37,554 bases of DNA from contig JAUWTO010000009.1 in the NCBI GenBank assembly GCA_030614685.1, forward strand, positions 1-37,554. Direction: 5' to 3'. Origin of the DNA: Candidatus Aminicenantota bacterium. Its GTDB lineage: Bacteria > Acidobacteriota > Aminicenantia > Aminicenantales > Aminicenantaceae. The notes below the pieces were generated by a model. The model saw nothing but the letters and a program-made list of their open reading frames with translations, made no database searches and was not told the origin of the DNA. Numbering within the stretch: the stretch's first letter is position 1; every line of letters starts with the position of its first letter. Below are positions 23,707 to 32,088 of this stretch, piece after piece. The position numbers and the translations under genes were made by a program.

Positions 23707-25346
23707 TTGGAGAACACGTTGGGGATACTCTTGATAAAATTGCGCAGGGGGACTTTGCGCCGGATGTCCCCCAGCATGGGCGCGATGGCTCCCAGGGCTC
23801 TGGCTTTCCGGCCCAGGCCGGGGTGGTGATACAGGGTTGCGGTGTTCTCGAACAGACCGTGTGTGCGCCGTGTGTACGGGAACCACCAGAGCAGGTCCTT
23901 TTTTCGCGTGAAATCGAAACTGGCATATTTGATGTTCATCAGCTCCAGCATGCCGTAGGGGCCGTGAGAGCGGCCGAGGCCCGTCTGTTTGATACCCCCC
24001 CATATGGCGTTCGGCTCGGGGAAGGTGGTCATGTGGTCGTTGACCGAGACCGTTCCGGCTTCGAGGGCATCCGTCAGCCGGTCTGCCATTGATCGGCTGC
24101 GGGTCCAGACAGACGCCGTGAGCCCGTACATCGAATCGTTGGCCAGCTCCAGCGCCTCCTCGATCTGCTCGAAAGGCATGATGGGAAGCGTGGGGCCGAA
24201 GGTCTCCTCCTGCATGATGAGCATGGAATGGTTAACTTTCGACAGGACGGCAGGGTTCAGGAAATATCCCTTGAGCTCCTGCACCCGGTCGCCCCCGCAG
24301 ATGAGCTCCGCACCCTTTTTCAGCGCATCCCGGATATGCTCCTCGACCAGGCGCAGTTGTGGGAGCGTGGTCATGGGGCCCAGGTCCGTATCCTCTGCCA
24401 GAGGATCCCCCACCCTGATCTCCCGGGTCAGGGCTGTGACCCGCTCCATGAATTCCCCAACGATCTCCTTGTGGACATAGGCCCGTTCGATGGAGCCACA
24501 GCTTTGGCCGCAGTTGCAGAGCGCGCCCCACACAGCCCCGCGGGCCGCCCGCTCCACATCCGCGTCGCGGCACACGATCATGGGATCTTTCCCTCCCAGC
24601 TCCAGAGTGAGGTTGGTGAGGTTGCGGCTGGCCAGAGCCATGATTTTTTTCCCGACCCCGGTGCTTCCGGTGAACATGACCGTCTGCACGTCGGGTGATG
24701 TGATCAGTCCCTCGGCGTGCTGGGTCTTGCAGGGGATGACGTTCAGGACGCCTGGCGGAAGCCCGGCCTCCATAAATATTTCACCCAGCAGCAGGCCGGT
24801 AAAGGCCGTGCTGCTGGACGGGCGCAGGATCACGGTGTTCGCGGTTGTCAGGGCGCTCAAGCAGTCGAACGCCGGGATGAGAAAGGGGAAGTTCCACGGT
24901 GCGATGACGAGGGTCGGGCCCAGGGCTTGGAAGCGGAATTCCGAAGTTTTGTGATAGAAGAGAAAAATGTGCGGGCGGGATCTTAGAGGCCGGGAGTTTT
25001 TGACGGCGGCCCGGGCGTAATAGTCCAGGGCTTCGAGAACCGGGAAGACCTCCATGGCCCAGTTTTCGGTCAGGGGACCGCCTTTTTCCCGCGCGATGGT
25101 CTCCGCCACCTCCGCCCCCCGCTCGAGCAGGATCTTTTTGGCGCGCTGGAAAATCTGTTTTTTCTCTCTGGGCGGCATGCCCCGCCAGGCGGGGAAGGCC
25201 GACTTGGCTGCCTGCACGGCCTGATCACACTCCCGAGGGGAGGCCAGGCAGAATCGGCCCAGAGATTCCAGGGACGCGGGATTCAGGGAGTCCTGGAGAT
25301 CGGCGGTCTCTACGCGGCGGCCGGCTATGATCAGGCGCCCGTCCAT
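23703..25346 (-). CDS. Aldehyde dehydrogenase family protein with C-terminal extension
   Basis: A 547-residue NAD(P)-dependent aldehyde dehydrogenase. The catalytic cysteine is C283 in NCGQSCGSIERAY, the active-site glutamate lies in LELGGKDP, and the cofactor region is ALGPTLVIAPWNFPF and FTGSTGVGKK. The core ends near residue 490; about 50 more residues (LLWWFPYTRRTHGLFEN onward) form a basic tail not seen in most family members, possibly membrane-associating. Eukaryotic and bacterial ALDH3-type and coniferyl-type enzymes also have hydrophobic tails. The ATG at 25344-25346 is chosen because the longer frame would enter tatC. The gap to tatC is 22 bases. Substrate unknown. Confidence 0.88.
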   Translation of the reverse strand: MDGRLIIAGRRVETADLQDSLNPASLESLGRFCLASPRECDQAVQAAKSAFPAWRGMPPREKKQIFQRAKKILLERGAEVAETIAREKGGPLTENWAMEVFPVLEALDYYARAAVKNSRPLRSRPHIFLFYHKTSEFRFQALGPTLVIAPWNFPFLIPAFDCLSALTTANTVILRPSSSTAFTGLLLGEIFMEAGLPPGVLNVIPCKTQHAEGLITSPDVQTVMFTGSTGVGKKIMALASRNLTNLTLELGGKDPMIVCRDADVERAARGAVWGALCNCGQSCGSIERAYVHKEIVGEFMERVTALTREIRVGDPLAEDTDLGPMTTLPQLRLVEEHIRDALKKGAELICGGDRVQELKGYFLNPAVLSKVNHSMLIMQEETFGPTLPIMPFEQIEEALELANDSMYGLTASVWTRSRSMADRLTDALEAGTVSVNDHMTTFPEPNAIWGGIKQTGLGRSHGPYGMLELMNIKYASFDFTRKKDLLWWFPYTRRTHGLFENTATLYHHPGLGRKARALGAIAPMLGDIRRKVPLRNFIKSIPNVFSK

Positions 25347-25368
25347 ACGTCCTCCGCCCGCCGGGACT

Positions 25369-26145
25369 CTACCCGGAAAGGTCCTCCTTCGCATCCTTGT
25401 CTCTGGCGCGCTGCTTCTGCTTCCCGACCACCAGGGCGATGAGGATGCTCAGGCCGTAGAGTATCAGCATGGGAACGGCGATGATGCTCTGGGTGAACAT
25501 GTCAGGGGTGGGGGTTATGACCGCCGCGACGACAAATACCAACAGCACGGCATACTTGAAGTGCTTGACCATCACACGTGCGGAAATGAGTCCCATGCGG
25601 GCCAGGAAGAACACCAGGGTGGGCATTTCGAAGACCAGGGCGATCCCCAGGATGATCCGCATGGCCAGGCTGAAGTACTGGTCGATGGTGATGAGGGCCT
25701 GAAACTCCGCACCCATGTTCAGGAAAAAATTGCAGGCAAAGGGGAAGACCACCAGGAAGGCAAATGCGGCTCCCCCGGTGAAAAAGACCGTGGTGAACAC
25801 GACAAAGGGGACGACGTGCTTCTTTTCGTTCCGGAAGAGACCGGGCGCCACAAAATACCAGACCTGGAGGAACAGGTAGGGCGCCACGGCGAAGATGGCG
25901 GTCAGGAAGGCCACCTTCATGTAGAGGAAGAAGGGAGCGGGGAGAGATGTGAACACGAGCTGCTCCCCCTCGGGAAGGAACCGCGTGATGGGCTTGGCCA
26001 GGAGGTTGAAGATGTCTTTGCTGAAGAACCAGGCGGGGATGACGGCCACGATCACAGCGACAAAGGAGTAAAAGATCCGCTTGCGCAAGTCCTCGAGATG
26101 CTCGAGGAAGGTCATGTTGTCAGGAGTCTTTTTTTCCTTGCTCAT
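25369..26145 (-). CDS. tatC: Sec-independent (twin-arginine) translocase TatC
   Basis: A 258-residue inner-membrane protein with six predicted helices. The N-terminal FLEHLEDLRKRI is the conserved signal-peptide-binding segment (Glu and LR motifs), and FFVAPGLFRNEKK, LGIALVFEMPTLVFFLARMGLI and ITPTPDMFTQ are family hallmarks. TatC recognises twin-arginine signal peptides. It overlaps tatA/B by 26 bases and is the second gene of the operon that ends in NamZ. No obvious Tat substrate with a strict RRxFLK motif is encoded in the same operon. Confidence 0.96.
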   Translation of the reverse strand: MSKEKKTPDNMTFLEHLEDLRKRIFYSFVAVIVAVIPAWFFSKDIFNLLAKPITRFLPEGEQLVFTSLPAPFFLYMKVAFLTAIFAVAPYLFLQVWYFVAPGLFRNEKKHVVPFVVFTTVFFTGGAAFAFLVVFPFACNFFLNMGAEFQALITIDQYFSLAMRIILGIALVFEMPTLVFFLARMGLISARVMVKHFKYAVLLVFVVAAVITPTPDMFTQSIIAVPMLILYGLSILIALVVGKQKQRARDKDAKEDLSG

Positions 26146-26506
26146 GCGGTTCCGTGTCCTTGGGGGTCTCTACTTCCTTTGGGGTTTCTGCTTCCTTGGG
26201 GGTCTCTACTTCCTTGGGGGGGGCTTCGTCTCGGGTTTCGTTCGGGAGGTCGTAGGGATTATCGTTCTCGGTGGTGATGCTTCCGGTTATGTCCACCGTC
26301 TGTTCGATGTCTTTCTTGATCTCCCGGAACTCATCCGCCTGGATCTCTTCCTCGATCTTTTCCTTGATCTCGTCTGAGGTCCTGCGGAATTCCCTCAGAG
26401 CTTTTCCGATCGACCTCCCCACTTCGGGCAGCTTCTTGGGGCCGAAAATGAGCAAAGCAATGCTCAGGATGATGATGATTTCCTGAAATCCGATGCTTCC
26501 AAACAT
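26120..26506 (-). CDS. Twin-arginine translocase TatA/TatB family protein
   Basis: A 128-residue protein. The N-terminal membrane anchor FQEIIIILSIALLIFGPKKLPEVGRSIGKALREFRR is the TatA/B signature (hydrophobic helix, hinge, amphipathic helix). It is longer than typical TatA (about 60-90), so a TatB role is possible; sequence alone cannot decide. The tail carries a six-residue repeat ETPKEV/ETPKEA/ETPKEV (about 98-115), encoded by an 18-base tandem repeat. The start ATG at 26504-26506 begins with the conserved MFGSIG. A good promoter lies 39 bases upstream. Confidence 0.93.
   Translation of the reverse strand: MFGSIGFQEIIIILSIALLIFGPKKLPEVGRSIGKALREFRRTSDEIKEKIEEEIQADEFREIKKDIEQTVDITGSITTENDNPYDLPNETRDEAPPKEVETPKEAETPKEVETPKDTEPHEQGKKDS
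26158..26211. repeat. Three tandem 18-bp repeats inside tatA/B
   Basis: Units at 26158-26175, 26176-26193 and 26194-26211. The first and third are identical (CCTTGGGGGTCTCTACTT) and the middle differs by three bases; a partial fourth unit follows. It encodes the ETPKE[VA] repeats on the minus strand and keeps the frame, so copy number could vary without breaking the gene. Confidence 0.9.
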
Positions 26507-26544
26507 GTTATTTGCCTCGAGCGCCGCGAACGGCAAGCTAGGAA

Positions 26545-26573
26545 ACTATAACTTTTGGTCAAGGATAAGTCAA
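26545..26573 (-). promoter_or_regulatory. Sigma70-type promoter for the tat operon
   Basis: On the minus strand TTGACT (26573-26568), 17-base spacer, TATAGT (26550-26545), five of six matches in each. It precedes tatA/B by 39 bases. Confidence 0.65.
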
Positions 26574-26659
26574 GCTGAGGACTGCCAAACTCATACGTCA
26601 GCATGGGGATTGTTCCTTACGAAACCCGCCGTCGGTCCTTGGCTCCCTTCCCCGTCATC

Positions 26660-26688
26660 TTTACAATAATCCGGTGCTCTGTTAGTAT
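26660..26688 (+). promoter_or_regulatory. Candidate promoter for the S41 protease gene
   Basis: TTTACA (26660-26665), 17-base spacer, TAGTAT (26683-26688). Transcription would start near 26695, 13 bases before the start codon. Divergent from the tat promoter 87 bases away. Confidence 0.45.
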
Positions 26689-26707
26689 AAAAGAACACGG
26701 AGTTACC

Positions 26708-28243
26708 ATGGCAAAAAAGTGGATATTCCTGGTTCTTTTCATCGGTGTGATCCTCCTGCAGCCCCTGTGGGAAGAGGACATGTGGAAGCGGTCCCTGGAC
26801 AAGCTCTCCACCATGTTCGCGCTCATCGGCGAGAACTACTACACGGAAGTGGATCACAGGGAGCTGGCCTATGCCTCCATCAAAGGCATGCTGCCTACCC
26901 TCGATCCCCACTCCTATTTTCTGGACCCCACCAACCTGGCCACCATGACAGAGGATTACAGGGGGAAGTATTTCGGGATCGGCTGCTTGATCCAGAAACA
27001 CGGCGACTTTATCAAGGTCATCTCCCCGATCGAAGGCGGCCCCTCTTACAGGCTGGGTATCCTGCCCAACGATGTCATCTCCCACATCGATGGAGAAAGC
27101 ACCCAGCCCATCACCAGCTACCAGGCCATGCAGAAGCTGCGGGGGGAGAAAGGCACTGAGGTCACCGTCACCATACTGCGTGAGGGCGTCGACGAGCCCA
27201 TGGAATTCGTCATTGTAAGGGCGGAGATCCCCCTGGAGAGCATCCGCTATGCCTTTATCCTGAAGGACGACATCGGCTACATTTACATCCGGAACTTCGC
27301 CGAGACCACGGGCCGTGAGTTTCGGGATAAGATGGCGCTCCTGAAGAGCCAGGGCATGAAAAAGCTCATCCTGGATTTTCGTTACAATGGCGGCGGCACC
27401 TTCCTGCAGTCCCTGGAGATGAGTGAAGACCTGCTCCCCAAGGGGGCCGGGATCGTGTCCATCAGGGGGAGGAACCAGTACTACAACCGAGTCTTTGAGA
27501 CTGATAATGACGGCCGCTACAGCGACATCCCCCTGGTCATCATCATCCATGAAGGCACGGCCAGCGCTCCCGAAATCGTGAGCGGGGCGGTCAAAGATAA
27601 TGACCGGGGCTTGCTCGTGGGGAAGGATTCATGGGGGAAAGGGCTGGTCCAGACCGTGTTCCGTGTCGGCCGGGACGCGGCCCTGGCCCTGACCACGGCG
27701 AGATACTACACACCCAGTGGACGCTCCATACAGCGGGATTACTCCCATATCGAGGACTATGTGAGCAACCAGGAGGTTCCCGAAGAGTCGCGGGATGTGG
27801 CATATACCTCCGGCGGCCGCAAGGTCCTGGGGCAGGGAGGCATTTCCCCTGATTACGAGGTCGATTTCGCGTTCAAGCCCTTGACATTTTATCTGCTGAC
27901 CCAGGGTTCTTTTTTCAACTATGCTCGGCATTTTTATGAAAAGGACACGCCGCTGTCGAAGCGGGTGGTCCAAGGCGATTCGCTCCCTGCCGGCTTTGAG
28001 ATCGATGATGCGGTCGTACAGGATTTTCGCGAATTTGTGGAGGGCCTGAACCTCAAATACGAGTTCACCTCCGAGGAGTTCGAAGAATCCCTGTCAGGGA
28101 TAAAGCGGGAACTGGAGAAAGAGCTCCATGCCTCCTTCTACGGACTCCAGGAGGGGGAGCGGATGTACAGATTGAGCGATCCACTGGTGCGGAAGGCCCT
28201 CGAAGTCCTTCCCGAGGCCGAGAAACTCATCCGCCGCAACTGA
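26708..28243 (+). CDS. S41 family C-terminal processing peptidase (Ctp/Prc-like)
   Basis: A 511-residue exported serine protease. Residues 4-20 are a signal anchor (KWIFLVLFIGVILLQPL). A PDZ domain (about 95-175, with GKYFGIGCLI and YRLGILPNDVISHIDGE) precedes the S41 catalytic domain. The catalytic dyad is S286 in GTASAPEI and K311 in SWGKGLVQ, separated by 25 residues as in the family. The active site is intact. The last 110 residues extend past the usual CtpA core. The ATG at 26708 is chosen because it begins the signal sequence and fits the promoter 20 bases upstream. Such enzymes trim periplasmic or membrane proteins at the C-terminus. The target here is unknown. Confidence 0.92.
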   Translation: MAKKWIFLVLFIGVILLQPLWEEDMWKRSLDKLSTMFALIGENYYTEVDHRELAYASIKGMLPTLDPHSYFLDPTNLATMTEDYRGKYFGIGCLIQKHGDFIKVISPIEGGPSYRLGILPNDVISHIDGESTQPITSYQAMQKLRGEKGTEVTVTILREGVDEPMEFVIVRAEIPLESIRYAFILKDDIGYIYIRNFAETTGREFRDKMALLKSQGMKKLILDFRYNGGGTFLQSLEMSEDLLPKGAGIVSIRGRNQYYNRVFETDNDGRYSDIPLVIIIHEGTASAPEIVSGAVKDNDRGLLVGKDSWGKGLVQTVFRVGRDAALALTTARYYTPSGRSIQRDYSHIEDYVSNQEVPEESRDVAYTSGGRKVLGQGGISPDYEVDFAFKPLTFYLLTQGSFFNYARHFYEKDTPLSKRVVQGDSLPAGFEIDDAVVQDFREFVEGLNLKYEFTSEEFEESLSGIKRELEKELHASFYGLQEGERMYRLSDPLVRKALEVLPEAEKLIRRN

Positions 28244-28305
28244 TCCCCAAAACTCCCTGATTTGACCTTTGGAGTCTCGGTTTCCTGGGAAAGCCGCTCT
28301 GGTCG

Positions 28306-28314
28306 TGATATAAT
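28306..28314 (+). promoter_or_regulatory. Extended -10 promoter for rpiB and downstream genes
   Basis: TGATATAAT, a TG-n-TATAAT extended -10 element with no recognisable -35. It is about 59 bases before the rpiB start and would serve the rpiB-glyA-purD-purE-mtaB-mutL run. Confidence 0.45.
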
Positions 28315-28372
28315 AATTCAACCGATAGACCGGTCCCCGGTCTTCATCGGAAACCTCAAGCCTGGAGGGAGC

Positions 28373-28837
28373 ATGAGAATCGGAGTGGCATCTGATCATG
28401 CCGGATATAATCTCAAGCCGGGCATTCTGGCTTTCCTGGAAGAGCAGGGTGTGGAGGCGGTTGATTATGGCTGCGGCGAGGGAGAGCGGGTGGATTATGT
28501 GGACTATGCGCTCAAGGCCCTGGCGGGCCATGCGGCCGGTGAGTGCGACAGGCTGCTCTTGATCTGCGGCACCGGCATCGGCATGTCCATGGTCGGCAAT
28601 AAACACCGAGGGATCCGGGCGGCCCTGTGTGTGGACGATTACATGGCGGAGATGAGCCGCGCCCACAATAATTCCAACTGCCTGGCCCTGGGCGGGCGGA
28701 TCCTTCCTTTGGACGAGGCGCTGAACATTGTCAAGATCTGGCTCAACACCGAGTATGAAGGGGGGCGCCATCAGGAACGCCTGGACAAGATCGCCAGGAT
28801 CGAGGAAAAAAACTTCAAATCTTTACAGGAGAGTTAA
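28373..28837 (+). CDS. rpiB: Ribose 5-phosphate isomerase B (RpiB/LacAB family)
   Basis: A 154-residue RpiB, which interconverts ribulose 5-phosphate and ribose 5-phosphate. The N-terminal GVASDHAGYNLK holds the substrate residues D8/H9; the active-site cysteine is C65 in ICGTGIGMSM, and RAALCVDDYMAEMSRAHNNSN is the second family signature. The ATG is preceded by GGAGGGA. Its product feeds PRPP and so the purine genes downstream. The gap to the SHMT gene is three bases. Confidence 0.95.
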   Translation: MRIGVASDHAGYNLKPGILAFLEEQGVEAVDYGCGEGERVDYVDYALKALAGHAAGECDRLLLICGTGIGMSMVGNKHRGIRAALCVDDYMAEMSRAHNNSNCLALGGRILPLDEALNIVKIWLNTEYEGGRHQERLDKIARIEEKNFKSLQES

Positions 28838-28840
28838 TCA

Positions 28841-30280
28841 ATGCCTTCATTCTATGACAAAGTCGAATCATTATCCGAACGCCTGGCTGCGAACAATATC
28901 TGGAGACAGCACGAGTCGTTCAACCTGATCCCTTCGGAATCGACACCGTCTCTCCTGGTCAAGATGTGTGAGATCTCAGACCCGGCAGGCCGTTATGCCG
29001 AACACAAGACCATGAAGGGTCAGGAGGTGTATTTTTACCAGGGCATTGATTTCATCAAGGACGTCGAGGAAGAAGCCCAGGCCGAGCTGGCCGATTTCTT
29101 CGGCTGCAGCGAAGTGGAGCTTCGCCCGGTCTCAGGCCAGATGGCCAATGAGGTGATCTTCAAGGGCATGGTCCGCTTCCTGAACCGCGGTCGCCCCGAG
29201 GGCCAGCCCATGCGCAAGATGCGGCTGGTCATGAACAACGACCTGAACAAGGGCGGGCATCTCAGCTCACAGCCCATGGGTTCGCTGTTCAACTATGTGC
29301 AAGAGGATCCGGAAACAGGCAAGGAACGGGTGGTAAACTTCCCGGTCCTGGAAGGAAATCCTTACAGGCCTGATCCGGAAAAACTGGCCGAGCTGCTGGA
29401 GGCTCACCGTCCTGATCTCATGGTGTTCGGTAAGAGCATGTTCCTGTATCCCGAACCCGTCGCCTTGGTGGCCGACCTGGTCAAGGATTGGGAGCGGCCG
29501 CCCGTCATCATGTTCGACATGGCGCATGTGCTGGGACTGTACGGGGCCTTCCAGACGCCTCTGGCGGATGGGGCCAACGTTGTCACGGGGAGCACGCACA
29601 AGACCTTCTTTGGACCCCAGAGGGGCCTGATCGTCGGGAACTTTCCCAAGGGCCACCCTCTGCGCAAGCTCTGGCTCGACATCAAGGGGCGCGCATTCCC
29701 CGGATCCACCAGCAACCACCACCTGGGGACCCTGGTGGGGCTGTTGATGTCGGCCTACGAGATGAACGAGTTCAAGGACGCGTATCAGCGGCAGGTCCGC
29801 GTCAATGCCAAGGCCTTTGCCCGGGTCCTGAAGGATAAGGGCATCCAGGTTGAAGGAGACGAGTCCGATGGCTTCACCGAGACCCATCAGGTCCTGATCC
29901 GTATCGACCGCTACGGCAACGGAATGGACATCGCCCGCAAGCTGGAAGACAACAACATCGTGACCAATTATCAGGCCCTGCCCGATGACGCGACCTTCCT
30001 GGAACCCAGCGGCATCCGGATGGGTGTGCAGGAGATGACGCGCTTCGGGATGACCGAGGGTGATTTTGACGCCCTGGCCGGATTTATCTCCGATCTGATC
30101 ATCAACGGCCGGGATGTCAAGGCGGAGGTCAAGGAATATAGACAGAATTTCAAGGAGATGAAATACTGTTTGCCGTTCGACCGGGCCGTGCCGCTGGCAG
30201 CCAAGGTCATGAAGAGCATTTTCCCCTATCCGGGGTTTGCCGATACCTTTGCCGAGAATCTGCAGAAACTCTCGGGATAG
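28841..30280 (+). CDS. Glycine/serine hydroxymethyltransferase family protein (divergent, long form)
   Basis: A 479-residue fold-type I PLP enzyme of the SHMT family, which moves a one-carbon unit between serine and tetrahydrofolate. The PLP lysine is K254 in TGSTHKTFFGPQRG, the cofactor aspartate and histidine lie in MFDMAHVLGL, and the substrate arginine is in PSGIRMGVQEMTRFG. The start FNLIPSEST replaces ELIASENFTS of the standard enzyme, and NKGGHLSSQPMG replaces HGGHLTHG. It is about 60 residues longer than normal GlyA (415-420), mainly at the C-terminus (SIFPYPGFADTFAENLQKLSG). Active-site residues are kept, so it is probably active; a distinct substrate cannot be excluded. It lies directly before purD. 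Confidence 0.85.
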   Translation: MPSFYDKVESLSERLAANNIWRQHESFNLIPSESTPSLLVKMCEISDPAGRYAEHKTMKGQEVYFYQGIDFIKDVEEEAQAELADFFGCSEVELRPVSGQMANEVIFKGMVRFLNRGRPEGQPMRKMRLVMNNDLNKGGHLSSQPMGSLFNYVQEDPETGKERVVNFPVLEGNPYRPDPEKLAELLEAHRPDLMVFGKSMFLYPEPVALVADLVKDWERPPVIMFDMAHVLGLYGAFQTPLADGANVVTGSTHKTFFGPQRGLIVGNFPKGHPLRKLWLDIKGRAFPGSTSNHHLGTLVGLLMSAYEMNEFKDAYQRQVRVNAKAFARVLKDKGIQVEGDESDGFTETHQVLIRIDRYGNGMDIARKLEDNNIVTNYQALPDDATFLEPSGIRMGVQEMTRFGMTEGDFDALAGFISDLIINGRDVKAEVKEYRQNFKEMKYCLPFDRAVPLAAKVMKSIFPYPGFADTFAENLQKLSG

Positions 30281-30316
30281 CCGGGGAGCACTCAGTCAAC
30301 GAGAAGGGAGTTTGCC

Positions 30317-31591
30317 ATGAAAGTCTTGGTAGTCGGAGGCGGAGGACGCGAACATGCGCTGGTATGGAAGATATCCCAAAGCCCTAAGGTCAAGAAGGTG
30401 TACTGTGCTCCGGGCAATGCCGGCACGCAGTCCCTTGCCGAGAATGTGGACATAAGGGCGGATGACATCCAGGCCTTGAAAAAATTCGCCACCCAAGAAA
30501 AGATCGACTTCACTGTGGTCGGGCCGGAAGCCCCTTTGACCGAGGGCATCGTGGACGAGTTTGAACAGGTCGGCCTCAAGTGCTTTGGTCCCTACAAGAT
30601 CGCGGCTGAGCTGGAGGGGAGCAAGGTCTTCGCCAAACAGTTTATGGACCGGCACAAGATCCCCACGGGGCAGTACCGCATCGTGGACACCCCCAAGGCG
30701 GCCCAGCAGATCCTGCAGTCCGGGGTTTTCTCCTTCCCCGTGGTGGTCAAGGCTGACGGGCTGGCCGCCGGAAAGGGCGTCATCATCTGCCGCAGCCTGC
30801 GCGCGGCAGAGGAAGCAGTGGACTCCATGATCGTGGAGAAAAAATTTGGTGATGCCGGCAAGGTCGTCGTGATCGAGGAGTTCTTGAGGGGGGATGAGGC
30901 CTCGTTCATCGTCGTCTCGGACGGCGTGAAGGTCATGCCCCTCGTGACCAACATGGATCACAAGGCGGTCTTCGACGGGGACAAGGGCCCCAATACCGGT
31001 GGCATGGGGGCCATCTCCCCCAACCCCTTTGTCAAACAGGACCTGTTCAATCATATCATGAAGACCATCGTGCTCCCCACCGTCACCCGTATGCTGGAGG
31101 AGGAGAAAAAATACAAGGGAGTCCTCTACGTGGGCATCATGTTGACGGAGCAGGGCCCCAAGGTCCTGGAGTATAATTGCCGGTTCGGAGACCCGGAAAC
31201 ACAGCCCCAGATGCTCCGCCTGGAGTCCGATCTCATGGACATCCTCGAGGCGGCCATGGAGGGGAATGTGCTCAGTGTCAAGCCCAAATGGAACCGTAAG
31301 GCCTCCGGCTGTGTCGTGCTGGCCTCAGGCGGCTATCCCACCAAATATGAAAAGGGCAAGATGATCGAGGGATTGGATCGAGTGGCGAAGATGAAGGATG
31401 TGGTCGTCTTCCATGCCGGGACCAGGGAAGAGAAGGGCAAGATCCTGACCGCGGGAGGTCGGGTGCTGAATGTGTGCGCCTCCCTGGATACCCTTGAGGA
31501 CACCATGAAGATCATCTATGATGCAGTGGACGAGCTGAAGTTCGAAGCCATGCACTATCGAAAAGACATCGGTATAGCGAGAAAGGTTTAA
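30317..31591 (+). CDS. purD: Phosphoribosylamine-glycine ligase PurD
   Basis: A 424-residue ATP-grasp enzyme that makes GAR, the second step of purine synthesis. KVLVVGGGGREHALVWKI is the N-terminal signature, VVVKADGLAAGKGV the ATP-binding loop, GGMGAISPNP the substrate loop and EYNCRFGDPETQ the metal site. Length is normal. The gap after SHMT is 36 bases; glycine produced by SHMT is the PurD substrate, which supports the SHMT assignment. Confidence 0.97.
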   Translation: MKVLVVGGGGREHALVWKISQSPKVKKVYCAPGNAGTQSLAENVDIRADDIQALKKFATQEKIDFTVVGPEAPLTEGIVDEFEQVGLKCFGPYKIAAELEGSKVFAKQFMDRHKIPTGQYRIVDTPKAAQQILQSGVFSFPVVVKADGLAAGKGVIICRSLRAAEEAVDSMIVEKKFGDAGKVVVIEEFLRGDEASFIVVSDGVKVMPLVTNMDHKAVFDGDKGPNTGGMGAISPNPFVKQDLFNHIMKTIVLPTVTRMLEEEKKYKGVLYVGIMLTEQGPKVLEYNCRFGDPETQPQMLRLESDLMDILEAAMEGNVLSVKPKWNRKASGCVVLASGGYPTKYEKGKMIEGLDRVAKMKDVVVFHAGTREEKGKILTAGGRVLNVCASLDTLEDTMKIIYDAVDELKFEAMHYRKDIGIARKV

Positions 31592-31593
31592 TC

Positions 31594-32088
31594 ATGAGTA
31601 AAGTTGCCATATTTATTGGAAGTGAGTCGGATTTTGATGTGATCGAGGGTGCGGTCAAGGTCCTCAAGGAATTCGAGGTGCCCTTTCTACTGGAGGTGAC
31701 CTCCGCCCACCGCACCCCGGAGCGGACTCAGAAGCTCGTGGCGGAATTCGAGGCGGGGGGAGGCGAGGTGTTTATCGCCGCAGCCGGCATGGCGGCTCAT
31801 CTGGCGGGGGTCGTGGCCTCCCACACCATTCTGCCCGTGATCGGGGTCCCGGTGGGCGGGTCGGCGGTCAACGGCCTGGACGCACTCCTGGCGACCGTGC
31901 AGATGCCCAAGGGGATCCCAGTGGCGTGCATGGGGATCGGCAAACACGGCGCCATAAACGCTGCGTTGCTGGCCGTGCAGATCCTGAGCCTCCAGGACGA
32001 GGCCTTGAAAGCCCGGCTCAAGGCCTATCGCCAGGCCCAGGGCGCCAAGGTCGAACAAAGCTCGGAGAACATCAAAAGCCGGATATGA
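31594..32088 (+). CDS. purE: N5-carboxyaminoimidazole ribonucleotide mutase PurE
   Basis: A 164-residue class I-type PurE. IFIGSESDFDVI is the phosphate-binding N-terminus, SAHRTPERT the active-site histidine segment (about 36-44), and IAAAGMAAHLAGVVASHT the following family block. It converts N5-CAIR (from PurK) to CAIR; no purK is in view. The start is two bases after purD. The stop overlaps the mtaB start by four bases (ATGA). Confidence 0.96.
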   Translation: MSKVAIFIGSESDFDVIEGAVKVLKEFEVPFLLEVTSAHRTPERTQKLVAEFEAGGGEVFIAAAGMAAHLAGVVASHTILPVIGVPVGGSAVNGLDALLATVQMPKGIPVACMGIGKHGAINAALLAVQILSLQDEALKARLKAYRQAQGAKVEQSSENIKSRI

